DNA from: an uncultured Oscillospiraceae bacterium
GTDB lineage: Bacteria > Bacillota > Clostridia > Oscillospirales > Oscillospiraceae
Assembly (NCBI GenBank): GCA_900769835.1
Contig: CAAGIE010000105.1
Span: forward strand, 1 to 12,023
Length of the DNA: 12,023 nt
Direction: 5' to 3'
Shown here in pieces: positions 1 to 8,196 of the stretch. The notes under the pieces are model-generated. The model ran no database searches. It was not told where the DNA came from and was given only the letters and a program-made list of their open reading frames with translations. A program made the translations under genes and the position numbers. Positions within the stretch are counted from its first letter, which is position 1; every line of letters starts with the position of its first letter.

Positions 1-21
1 AGACGTGTGCTCTTCCGATCT
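1..21. other. Illumina TruSeq adapter remnant (assembly artefact)
   Basis: Bases 1-21 are identical, from memory, to the last 21 bases of the standard TruSeq read-2 adapter, which ends in GCTCTTCCGATCT. They are not part of the organism. The apparent GTG start codon of the first reading frame, at base 5, lies inside this adapter. Biological sequence begins at about base 22. Confidence 0.97.
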
Positions 22-3000
22 GTTCGGGCTATGTCACTCGGATGAAGAATATGCATCTGCTTTTCAGAAAGCGGTGATCGAGGCGGGAGATATCGACCCC
101 GTGTCTATGTCCGCCCACGTGCGTATTTTTTGCCCGGAGTATATCCCGCAAAAGCAATTGAATGCCTTCGCAAATCTGATTGCTTCCACATATTCCATGA
201 GCGGCAGCGTTTTGCTGACGGCGCGCTATCCTGCAGATCAATTGCATAAGATCCAGTGGCAGGAAATCGTTGCGCTTTTTACTGCCGCGGATTCAATGAA
301 CATTGCATCCTTAGCCGGAGCGCAGTGGTCCTGGGATGATACAAGGCTTACCATTGAGCTTCGGGCAAATGGTAAGGCGCTTTTGGAGTCTTGTGTGCCT
401 GCGGTTTGCAAGGAACTCAACGAATCGTTTTCCACAGAAGTGGAGATTGAGATCGTAGCCGGAGAGTCTGCGGGTAAGGATAATATTTTCCGGCAGATGG
501 AAAAGATCCGCAGTGAGGTGTTATCCAATCTTCCTGCGCCGGCCACAGTTGCTGAGCAACCCCAGAAGGTTCAGGATTCTAAGGCTATTTTTGGCAGCAC
601 CTTTAAAACAAAGTCCGTGCCGATGAATACCTTAAACCTGGATATGGGTGTTGTGACGGTGGAGGGCCGTGTCTTTGCGATTGAGCATAAGGAACTTGCC
701 AAGAGAAATGCCTGGATCATTTCTTTTGATATGACAGACGAAACATCCTCTGTTCGCGTAAACCGTTTCCTGGAGAAAACCAAGGCGCAACCGATTCTGG
801 ATGCCGTGGAAGAAGGCGCGGTGTTGCGGGTGCAGGGTAAACTGGTGATCAATCAGCGTGATGGAGAAATGGTCCTCAATCCCTATGCCATTATGCCCGG
901 TGTGGCGGAGAAGGTTATGGATCTTTCTGCAGATGGCAAGCGTGTAGAGTTGCATCTGCATACCAACATGAGCAATACCGATGCGCTTACCAGCACAAAA
1001 GCCGCCATTAAGCAAGCGGCGGCCTGGGGACACAGAGCTATCGCGATCACTGACCACGGCTGTGTGCAGTCTTTTACCGAAGCTTTGCATACAGTGGAGG
1101 ATTGGAAGGGGGCGCCGAAGGTGGCAGGTACCGACGAGGTTATTAAGATCCTTTATGGCTGCGAGGGCTACTATATCAACGATGTGGACGACCGCGTAGC
1201 GATCCAGGGCACACAAAATATGCCTCTGGATGGGGAATATGTGTCCTTTGATCTGGAGACCACCGGTCTGTATCCCCGCAGAGATAAGATTATTGAGATC
1301 GGCGCAGTGCGTATGAGAAACGGTGAGGAGATCGATCGTTTCCAGGCATTTGTGAATCCGAATCAAAGACTGGAGCGCCGCACCATCGATCTTACCGGTA
1401 TTACAGACGATCTGCTGGAGGATGCGCCTTCCATTGAGCAAGTGCTTCCGAAATTCCTGGAATTTGTGGGTGACAGTGTTTTGGTCGCCCATAACGCAGA
1501 CTTTGACACATCCTTTATCTATCGTGCTTGTAAGCAGCAGGGAATAGAATATAACCTGACATCCCTGGATACCTTAACCATCGCCCAGAACCTGCTGCCT
1601 AAGCAGGCAAAATATACTCTGGATGCGGTGGCAAGATACTTTAAACTTGAGGACTTTAACCATCACCGCGCCGGTGATGACGCGCTGATCTGTGGTAAGA
1701 TCTTCGGCAACCTGATTCCTTTGCTGAAGGAACTGGGTGTGGAGGACATCCAGTCTATCAATGAGAAAATGATCCCGTTGCGTATGAAGTTCCGTGAGGA
1801 CAGTGTGCATATGCAGCACATTATTCTCTTTGCAAAGAATCAGATGGGTCTTCGCAATCTGTATCATTTGATCAGTGATGCAAACCTGAAATACTTCCGG
1901 AAACAACCCCGTATCTTCAAATCGAAGTTGATGGAACTGCGGGAGGGTATCATTGTAGGCTCTGCCTGCGAAAACAACGAGGTATTTCAGTCTGTTCTGA
2001 GTGATCGATGCGACGAGGAGCAACATCGTATTGCGTCTTTTTACGACTATCTGGAGGTCCAGCCGATCTCCAATAACCGCTTTATGCTCTATCCGAAAAA
2101 GCAGGATGATGAGCCTATGGCGATGGACGATGAGGAGTTGAGAAATCTCAACCGTCGTATTGTGGAATTGGGCAAAGAAACAGAGAAAATGGTGGTTGCT
2201 ACCGGTGACGTGCATTTCCTGAAGCCCTCTGACGAGATCTTCCGTCGTATTCTTCTGGCGACAAAGGGATTTGACGATTGCGATCGGGAAAATCCCCTTT
2301 ATTTCCGTACCACTGACCAGATGCTCGATGAGTTCTCTTATCTCGGTGCGGAGAAAGCAAAAGAGATCGTCATTACAAACCCCAACATCGTCACAGATAT
2401 GTGTGACTATGTGCGGCCTGTGCCTCATAATCTTTTCGCGCCCAGCATTGAGAACTCCGTGGAGGATCTGAACCGACTTGTGTATGGTAAGATGCACCGA
2501 CTGTATGGCGAGAATCCTCCCGAAATTATCAAGACCCGCGTAGAAAAGGAAATGAACGATATTATCGGCAGTCATTATGATGTGATCTATATGTCTGCCC
2601 AAAAATTGGTGCAGAACTCTCTGGATAACGGCTATCTGGTGGGCTCCCGTGGCTCTGTTGGTTCTTCGCTGGTTGCGTATATGTCCGGCATTACAGAGGT
2701 TAACTCCTTGCCGCCTCATTATCGTTGTCCTAACCCTGAGTGTAAGTATAGTACATTTGATATTCCTAAGGATATTAACTGTGGCGCTGACCTTCCTGAT
2801 GCAGTCTGCCCGAAATGCGGCACGGCATTTGAAAAGGATGGCTTTAACATTCCTTTTGAAACGTTCCTCGGCTTCGGCGGCGCAAAGGTGCCGGATATCG
2901 ACCTGAACTTCTCCGGTGAATATCAGGCAAGAGCCCACGCTTATTGTATCGAAATGTTCGGTAAATCCCACGTTTTCCGCGCAGGAACTGTTGGCGCAAT

Positions 3001-4318
3001 CGCAGAAAAGACTGCGTATGGTTATGCCAAGAAATACTTGCAGGAACGAGGTCTGGTGGTTGGTAAAGCGGAAGAGGCTCGACTTGCCGCAGGCTGTGTT
3101 GGCGTCAGACGTACCACCGGTCAGCACCCCGGCGGTCTGGTTGTTATTCCTCAGGAGAATGAGATCTGGGATTTCTGCCCGGTTCAACACCCTGCAGATG
3201 ACCCCAATTCCGACCAGATTACCACACACTTTGAATATCACTCCATGGAAGAAAATCTTCTGAAACTGGATATGCTGGGTCACGATGACCCCACAATGAT
3301 CCGCATGATGGAAGACCTGACGGGAGTGGATGCAAAGAAGATTCCTCTGGATGACAAGGATACAATGTCGATCTTTACATCTTCCAAGGTGCTGGGTTAT
3401 GAGGATGATCCTATCTTAGGACCTACCGGCGCTGTGGCGGTGCCGGAGTTCAATACCCGGTTTACCCGTCAGGTGTTGGTGGATACGCAACCCACTAAGT
3501 TCGATTTCCTTGTGCGAATTTCCGGTTATACCCACGGTACGGATGTTTGGCTGGGTAATGCAAAAGACCTGATCCTTTCCGGTACAGCCAGCGTTGACCA
3601 GACGATCGGATGTCGTGACGATATTATGATCTATCTGATCTCTTGCGGAATTCCCGAACTGCGAGCATTTAAGATCATGGAATCTGTTCGTAAGGGCAAG
3701 GGTCTGCCGGACGGAGCAGAGCAGGAAATGATCGATGCCAATGTGCCGCAATGGTATATTGGATCCTGCAAGAAATGTAAGTATTTGTTCCCCAAAGCCC
3801 ACGCCGCGGCATACGTTATGCTGGCATTCCGTATTGCCTGGTTCAAGGTGCATCATCCGCTGGCGTTCTATTCTGCTTATTTTTACCGCAGAAGCCAAAA
3901 GGGTGCTTTTGATGCCGTGTTGATGACAAGCGGTCACGAGGCAGTCAAGGCAAATATCAAGGCCATTGAAACCAACGAGGAGGCTACCAACAAGGACGAG
4001 GAACTCCTCGTTACTCTGGAAGTGGCCCACGAGTATTATCTTCGTGGTTTTGAGTTCCTGCCCATCGATCTTTATCGCAGCCATGCGACAAAGTTTGAGG
4101 TGGTGGATGGAAAACTTTTGCCGCCGTTTATTTCCATTTCTGGCTTGGGCGAAAGCGCCGCCTGGGATTTGATGAACGGTCGTGAGGGCAGAACGTTTAT
4201 GTCTATTGAAGAGGTGGCCGCGGCTTGTCCCAAGGTCTCCAAGACCCATATTCAAATGCTGAAAGATGCCGGCGCATTTAAGGATCTGCCGGACACCAAT
4301 CAGGTCAGTTTGTTCTAA
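22..4318 (+). CDS. polC: DNA polymerase III alpha subunit, Gram-positive type PolC (5' truncated)
   Basis: Replicative DNA polymerase with built-in 3'-5' proofreading; it acts at the replication fork bound to the sliding clamp. Residues are numbered from the in-frame codon at base 5. The order is: N-terminal domain to about 210; OB fold about 217-298; PHP domain with HLH at 317-319 and DH at 350-351, split by the exonuclease; DEDDh exonuclease with D416 and E418 (DLETTG), HNADFD at 496-501 and HRAGDD at 554-559; then the polymerase. A zinc-binding cluster has C908, C913, C926, C935 and C938. Catalytic aspartates are D964 and D966 (PDIDLNFSG) and D1089 (KLDMLG). The protein ends in NQVSLF, a clamp-binding QxxLF motif. 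Total length is close to a normal PolC of about 1440 residues, so only a few tens of N-terminal residues should be missing. The true start lies off the contig and the adapter supplies the first codons. No frameshift or missing catalytic residue was seen. Confidence 0.98.
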
Positions 4319-4354
4319 AAAAACCCGCAATCCAAACGGATTGCGGGATTTTTA
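4317..4354. terminator. Bidirectional Rho-independent terminator between polC and the LRR gene
   Basis: A perfect 10-bp stem (4324-4333 with 4338-4347, CCCGCAATCC arm) encloses an AAAC loop. Seven A residues lie on its left (4317-4323) and a T-run on its right. It can stop polC on the plus strand and the convergent LRR gene on the minus strand. Confidence 0.93.
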
Positions 4355-4361
4355 TTACAAT

Positions 4362-6071
4362 TTACTTAATGACGACGATGCCACGCTCGGTCAAAATACC
4401 CACGCTGCCCACGCTGGTATTTGCCACGCTGACCTTGATCAGGGAGTGACAAGTGTGCAGATCGTAAACAGAGGAGATGCCGGTATTGCCGTCCATGATC
4501 ACATCGGTCAAATGCTCAAGGCCGGCCAGCGGACTGATGCTGGAGATCTGGTTGTTGGAACCGTTGATGATTGCCAGAGCGCATTTCTTGTCGAAGGTGG
4601 GAATGGTAGAAACGCGGTTGCCGGAGAAATTGAGGTTAACCAATTTGTTCAGGCTTGTCAGGGAAGCGATGTTGGAGATCTGGTTGTTGGACAGGTCCAG
4701 TTCCTTCAATTCGGCGCAATTGGCAATGGAAGAAACGTCAGAGATCTGATTGCCGGACAATGTTAAATACTGGAGATTGGTCATTTCTGCGGTGAAGCCC
4801 AGAGTCGTGAGCTGATTGCCGTCAGCATAAAGATTCTTCAAAGAAGCCAAAGCGTTGATGGGGGTTAATGTTGTGCAGAGATTATAGGAAATGTCCAAGT
4901 GCTCCAGAGAGGTGCAGCCAGAAAGGGGAGTCAGATCCTCAATCGTATTGCGGTAAAGAACTGCTTTTTTCAGGGATGTGAAGTTGGAAAGTACGGTAAT
5001 ATCGCTGATGGTATTATCAGACAAATCAAGGTGTTGGATGTTGATTGCATTTGCAAGATTATCGATCACACCCAGACCGCAACCGCCGAGAGTCAGGGAC
5101 TCCAGTTCAGGCAGGTTGCCGATCACCTTCAATTCACTGTTGGAGATGCGGGTCTTATAAACTGTCAGGGACTTGATTCTGGTCAGATTTGCCAGAAGAG
5201 AGATCTGACCCTCAGGAGCCTGATCGATGGTCAGAGTTTCCAGAGAACGCAGGTGAGAGAGTTCGGTGAGAATTTCCACACCAGCCGGCACAGTCAGTTC
5301 TTTGATTTCCCAAAGTTGATTAGTAAAGATGGGTTCTTCAGCAGTCACATTCAGAGCCTGGCGGATAGCACTGTCCAGAAGAGGATCCTGGACATTTACC
5401 TGCTCGATGACATCGATGATCGTGTAGGCAAATCGGGAAAGAGGACTGACTAGGCCATTATCGCTGATCGCAACTGCATAAACGTGGTTTTCACCGGCAG
5501 CCAGATGGATGGGGGATTCATAGCGGTCTTCCTCCACAGAGGGATACTCTTTGGAAGTGTTCACATAAAGCACTGCGTTTTCTGCGGTGAAGGTTACGTC
5601 CATATACTGGTTGTACTGACCGCTTTCCAGAGATGCGGTGGGAGCTGCGGGGCGAATTGCCTGCAATTCCTTAATAATGGCGGGATCTCTGATGTTGTCA
5701 AGGAGCTGGACGGCATCCAGAACCTTATCCTGATGGATAAAGACGTTACAGAGTTTGATATAAAGTTTGGTGGTGGGCTTGCTGTTGATCGCTTTTTGCA
5801 AAACACGCTCAGCCTGTGTGTAGTTATCTTCTGCAATGTACTGATCGGCCATTTCAATGGCAACAGAGTCATCGTTGCCGGCCTGCGCATAGGCACGGTC
5901 ATAGAACCAGGAAGAGAGTGTTGCGTTGCCGTTTTTCTCGAAGAAACGAGCGGTATTTAAAAGAATATCTTTCGTCAGCGCCCGGTCATAAACAAACAAA
6001 TACCAAGCCGACCCTAACAAAATTGTCAGGATCAGAATGATCGGGACTATGACGCGGATCGTACGTTTCAT
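4362..6071 (-). CDS. Membrane-anchored TPR / Fn3-associated / leucine-rich-repeat surface protein
   Basis: A 569-residue protein of unknown specific function, likely a cell-surface binding protein. Residues 6-26 form one hydrophobic segment after KR, acting as an uncleaved signal anchor. Residues of about 33-130 are helical with TPR character (for example D82-A94 and 104-124). Residues of about 148-220 resemble the Fn3-associated / CHB_HEX_C-type beta domain, with YESPIHLAAGENHVYAVA at 184-201. From about 230 to the end are roughly a dozen 20-23-residue internalin-type leucine-rich repeats with the core LxxLxLxxNxIxDIxxL, clearest at 344-365, 432-453 and 454-475. No LPXTG sorting signal is present, so attachment must be by the N-terminal segment. 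I chose the ATG at 6071 because GGAG (6081-6078) lies 6 bases upstream and the hydrophobic segment follows at once; an ATG at 6098 would add 9 residues without benefit. It is monocistronic, with its own promoter and a terminator shared with polC. The ligand is unknown. Confidence 0.85.
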   Translation of the reverse strand: MKRTIRVIVPIILILTILLGSAWYLFVYDRALTKDILLNTARFFEKNGNATLSSWFYDRAYAQAGNDDSVAIEMADQYIAEDNYTQAERVLQKAINSKPTTKLYIKLCNVFIHQDKVLDAVQLLDNIRDPAIIKELQAIRPAAPTASLESGQYNQYMDVTFTAENAVLYVNTSKEYPSVEEDRYESPIHLAAGENHVYAVAISDNGLVSPLSRFAYTIIDVIEQVNVQDPLLDSAIRQALNVTAEEPIFTNQLWEIKELTVPAGVEILTELSHLRSLETLTIDQAPEGQISLLANLTRIKSLTVYKTRISNSELKVIGNLPELESLTLGGCGLGVIDNLANAINIQHLDLSDNTISDITVLSNFTSLKKAVLYRNTIEDLTPLSGCTSLEHLDISYNLCTTLTPINALASLKNLYADGNQLTTLGFTAEMTNLQYLTLSGNQISDVSSIANCAELKELDLSNNQISNIASLTSLNKLVNLNFSGNRVSTIPTFDKKCALAIINGSNNQISSISPLAGLEHLTDVIMDGNTGISSVYDLHTCHSLIKVSVANTSVGSVGILTERGIVVIK

Positions 6072-6077
6072 AGGATT

Positions 6078-6081
6078 CTCC
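6078..6081 (-). promoter_or_regulatory. Ribosome binding site that fixes the LRR protein start
   Basis: GGAG on the minus strand lies 6 bases before the ATG at 6071. The alternative ATG at 6098 has no comparable site in front of it. Confidence 0.7.
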
Positions 6082-6103
6082 ATTACATAAAAAGTCACTA
6101 TAA

Positions 6104-6132
6104 ATTATACTTGCAAGCAGGATTGATGTCAA
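6104..6132 (-). promoter_or_regulatory. Perfect consensus sigma-A promoter of the LRR gene
   Basis: On the minus strand TTGACA (6132-6127) is followed by a 17-base spacer and TATAAT (6109-6104), matching the housekeeping consensus at all 12 positions with ideal spacing. Initiation near 6097 would leave a leader of about 26 bases before the ATG at 6071. No operator-like inverted repeat overlaps it, so strong vegetative expression is inferred. Confidence 0.9.
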
Positions 6133-6219
6133 GTATTGTCGCACGACTTTTCTGACGCTGACCCCTAAAATCGATTTATTACACAACAAAACGCTGGTAA
6201 AATATCCCGGGGTGATGTA

Positions 6220-7179
6220 ATGAAGAAAATTTGTTTACAGTGGGTTTTAAGCATAATTATGGGGATAATTGCTCCTTTTTCTGTGTTTTCAGCACTGGGA
6301 AAACAGACAGACGCACCGGTTGCGGAAACGGTTATTGAGGAACAAACGACGATTGAAACGGTAAAAATGGAAATTCCGGTATTATTTGCTAACGGAAATG
6401 TGGAAAGGCTGGATCTGGATGAATACCTCACTGGGGTATTACTTGCGGAAATGCCGGCTTCCTTTGAAATGGAGGCGCTAAAAGCACAGGCGGTGGTGGC
6501 GAGAACATACACATTAAAGCGTGTAGAGGCAGGGAACAAGCATACCGGCGGTGCGATCTGCACAAAACCTGCGTGTTGTCAGGCATACTGCAGTCCGTCG
6601 GAATATATGGAGAAAGGGAATTCTCAGGAGTCGTTGGATCGGGTTAAAAGAGCAGTTATGCATACCTCAGGGAAAGTGCTGCTCTATCAAGGAGAGTATA
6701 TTGAAGCCACTTATTTCTCCTGCTCAGGCGGCAGGACGGAAGATGCCCTGGCGGTTTGGGGTTCGGACATACCCTATCTGCAGGCGGTGGAAAGCCCGGG
6801 AGAAGAGAGCGCTGAGCATTATACAGACGAGGTTAGTTTTACAGTGGATGAGTTTAAGGATAAACTGGGTATCCCGCGAACGGAGATGCTGAAGATCGGG
6901 AGCATCACATACACGGATGGAAGCGGCGTGGATAAGATCATCATTGCGAATAGAACTTTTTCCGGCACAGAAATGCGGCAGAAATTAGGTTTGCGTTCCA
7001 CATCGTTTGCGATACAAGTACTGGGAGATACGGTTAGCGTTACCACAAAGGGATTTGGTCATCGCGTGGGTATGAGTCAGTATGGCGCGCAGGCAATGGC
7101 GAAGGACGGAAAGAAGTATGGCGAGATATTGCAGTATTATTATACCGGCACAACACTTGGAATGATTTCGGGGAATTGA
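6220..7179 (+). CDS. spoIID: Stage II sporulation protein D, peptidoglycan lytic transglycosylase
   Basis: SpoIID cleaves glycan strands stripped of their stem peptides and is needed for septal thinning and forespore engulfment; it works with SpoIIM and SpoIIP on the mother-cell side. The protein has 319 residues with a hydrophobic N-terminal anchor at about 6-24. The SpoIID/LytB domain follows: AEMP at 76-79 with the presumed catalytic E77, the hallmark EALKAQAVVARTY at 85-97, a Cys/His zinc loop at H108, C114, C119 and C120, FSCSGG at 166-171, and the C-terminal signature GFGHRVGMSQYGAQAMA at 278-294. The length is normal for the family. The start follows a GGGGTGAT ribosome binding site at 6209-6216. 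It is transcribed away from the LRR gene. Family knowledge predicts mother-cell sigma-E control, but I could not find a convincing sigma-E promoter in the 148-base gap. In the zinc loop the usual His before the second Cys is replaced by C119. Confidence 0.95.
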   Translation: MKKICLQWVLSIIMGIIAPFSVFSALGKQTDAPVAETVIEEQTTIETVKMEIPVLFANGNVERLDLDEYLTGVLLAEMPASFEMEALKAQAVVARTYTLKRVEAGNKHTGGAICTKPACCQAYCSPSEYMEKGNSQESLDRVKRAVMHTSGKVLLYQGEYIEATYFSCSGGRTEDALAVWGSDIPYLQAVESPGEESAEHYTDEVSFTVDEFKDKLGIPRTEMLKIGSITYTDGSGVDKIIIANRTFSGTEMRQKLGLRSTSFAIQVLGDTVSVTTKGFGHRVGMSQYGAQAMAKDGKKYGEILQYYYTGTTLGMISGN

Positions 7180-7204
7180 CAAAGGGAAAAATGTTTAGTA
7201 GAAT
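7176..7204 (+). promoter_or_regulatory. Sigma-A promoter of metA overlapping the spoIID stop codon
   Basis: TTGACA (7176-7181), a 17-base spacer and TAGAAT (7199-7204) give an 11 of 12 match to consensus. The TGA stop of spoIID (7177-7179) is part of the -35 box. metA can therefore be transcribed independently of sporulation. The leader, about 20 bases, is too short for a SAM riboswitch or T-box. Confidence 0.85.
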
Positions 7205-7215
7205 GTAACGCAATG

Positions 7216-7223
7216 AAAGGAGG
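7216..7223 (+). promoter_or_regulatory. Ribosome binding site that fixes the metA start
   Basis: AAAGGAGG lies 7 bases before the ATG at 7231. The in-frame ATG at 7213 lies upstream of this site and would place the ribosome binding site inside the coding region, so it is rejected as the start. Confidence 0.88.
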
Positions 7224-7230
7224 GTCTGCT

Positions 7231-8157
7231 ATGCCTATTCAGATCCCCAACGATTTGCCTGCTACCGAAACGTTGCTTCAGGAGAACATTTTTGTGATGT
7301 CCGAGAATCGGGCAATGACGCAGGATATTCGTCCGTTGGAAATTCTTTTGCTGAATCTGATGCCCACAAAGGTTGCAACAGAGACGCAGTTTACCCGTTT
7401 GTTGGGCAATACACCGCTTCAGGTGCGTTTGGAGTTGATCCACGCCAGTTCCCATATTTCCAAGAATGTTTCTCAGGATCATCTGCTGAACTTCTATAAG
7501 ACCTTTGACGACGTCAAGGATCGTAAATTCGATGGTATGGTGATCACCGGTGCGCCGGTGGAAAATCTTCCCTTTGAAGAGGTTGACTACTGGCCGGAAC
7601 TTTGCCGGATCATGGAGTGGAGCAAGACCAACGTGCATAGCACGATCCACATTTGCTGGGGCGCACAGGCCGGTCTTTACTACCATTACGGTGTAAACAA
7701 GTATCCTCTTGCTGAAAAGATGTTTGGTGTATTCCGGCACGAGGCAGATTATAAACGTTCGATTCTTCTTCGTGGCTTTGATGATACCTTCTGGGTACCC
7801 CATTCCCGTCATACTACAGTTGACAGAAATGAGATCGAGGCAGTTCCCGGTCTGAAAATTCTGGCATCTTCCAAGGAGGCCGGTGTTTATGCGGTGATGA
7901 GTAAGGGCGGACGTCAAATCTTCGTGACCGGACACTCTGAATATGATGCTGATACTTTGCGTAACGAGTATTTGCGGGATAAGAATCTGGGTCTGCCTAT
8001 TAAGGTTCCCAAGAATTACTTCCCGGATGATGACGATACCAAGGAACCGATGGTTCGTTGGAGAAGCCACGCAAACTTACTGTTCTGCAATTGGCTGAAC
8101 TATTTCGTTTATCAGACTACACCTTACGATATTATGACCATTGGCAAGGAAGAATAA
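7231..8157 (+). CDS. metA: Homoserine O-acetyltransferase, MetA family
   Basis: Acylates the hydroxyl of L-homoserine, the first committed step of methionine synthesis, in the cytoplasm. The protein has 308 residues, full length for the MetA (HTS-like) family. The class I glutamine-amidotransferase-like fold shows the nucleophile C142 in HICWGAQAG (140-148) and the His-Glu pair H235/E237 in TGHSEYD. Residue 111, in GAPVE, is glutamate. Established work on this family ties Glu111 to acetyl-CoA use and Gly111 to succinyl-CoA use, so the enzyme is called an acetyltransferase despite the succinyltransferase name often given to MetA. The gene has its own promoter and ribosome binding site and ends at a strong terminator, so it is probably monocistronic. 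No methionine-responsive leader is visible. The product would feed O-acetylhomoserine sulfhydrylase or cystathionine gamma-synthase genes, which are not in the window. Confidence 0.96.
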   Translation: MPIQIPNDLPATETLLQENIFVMSENRAMTQDIRPLEILLLNLMPTKVATETQFTRLLGNTPLQVRLELIHASSHISKNVSQDHLLNFYKTFDDVKDRKFDGMVITGAPVENLPFEEVDYWPELCRIMEWSKTNVHSTIHICWGAQAGLYYHYGVNKYPLAEKMFGVFRHEADYKRSILLRGFDDTFWVPHSRHTTVDRNEIEAVPGLKILASSKEAGVYAVMSKGGRQIFVTGHSEYDADTLRNEYLRDKNLGLPIKVPKNYFPDDDDTKEPMVRWRSHANLLFCNWLNYFVYQTTPYDIMTIGKEE

Positions 8158-8160
8158 ATA

Positions 8161-8196
8161 AAGGCAGTTTTGCATATGCAAAACTGCCTTTTTTCT
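8161..8196. terminator. Palindromic terminator between metA and gatD
   Basis: A perfect 30-base palindrome at 8161-8190 (AAGGCAGTTTTGCA arm, TATA-like centre) runs directly into a T-run on the plus strand. It starts just after the metA stop and ends just before the gatD stop. The T-rich flank in the minus direction (TATTTATT) is weaker, so it serves metA best and gatD less well. Confidence 0.92.

Noticed and set aside
5..22. GTG at base 5 as the polC start
   Set aside because: It lies within the sequencing adapter; the genuine N-terminus is off the contig.
1574..3283. A 569-codon minus-strand open frame inside polC (with others at 632-1492 and 3416-4330)
   Set aside because: It is antisense to conserved PolC domains, has composition unlike a real protein and no family signature; it is a codon-bias shadow.
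4540..4700. Repeated GAGATCTGGTTGTTGGA near 4543 and 4675 as a mobile or regulatory repeat
   Set aside because: It encodes the same LRR consensus residues (NNQISN-type) in frame, so protein-repeat structure explains it.
4266..5960. Plus-strand open frames across the LRR gene (4266-4766, 4899-5453, 5484-5960)
   Set aside because: Their repetitive valine/glycine-rich translations simply mirror the LRR repeats on the other strand.
6195..6205. GGTAAAATAT as a sigma-A or sigma-F/G -10 element for spoIID
   Set aside because: Transcription would begin within or after the ribosome binding site at 6209-6216, and no matching -35 was found.
8161..8190. 30-base perfect palindrome as an operator or recombination site
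   Set aside because: Its position right after the metA stop and the adjoining T-run identify it as an intrinsic terminator.
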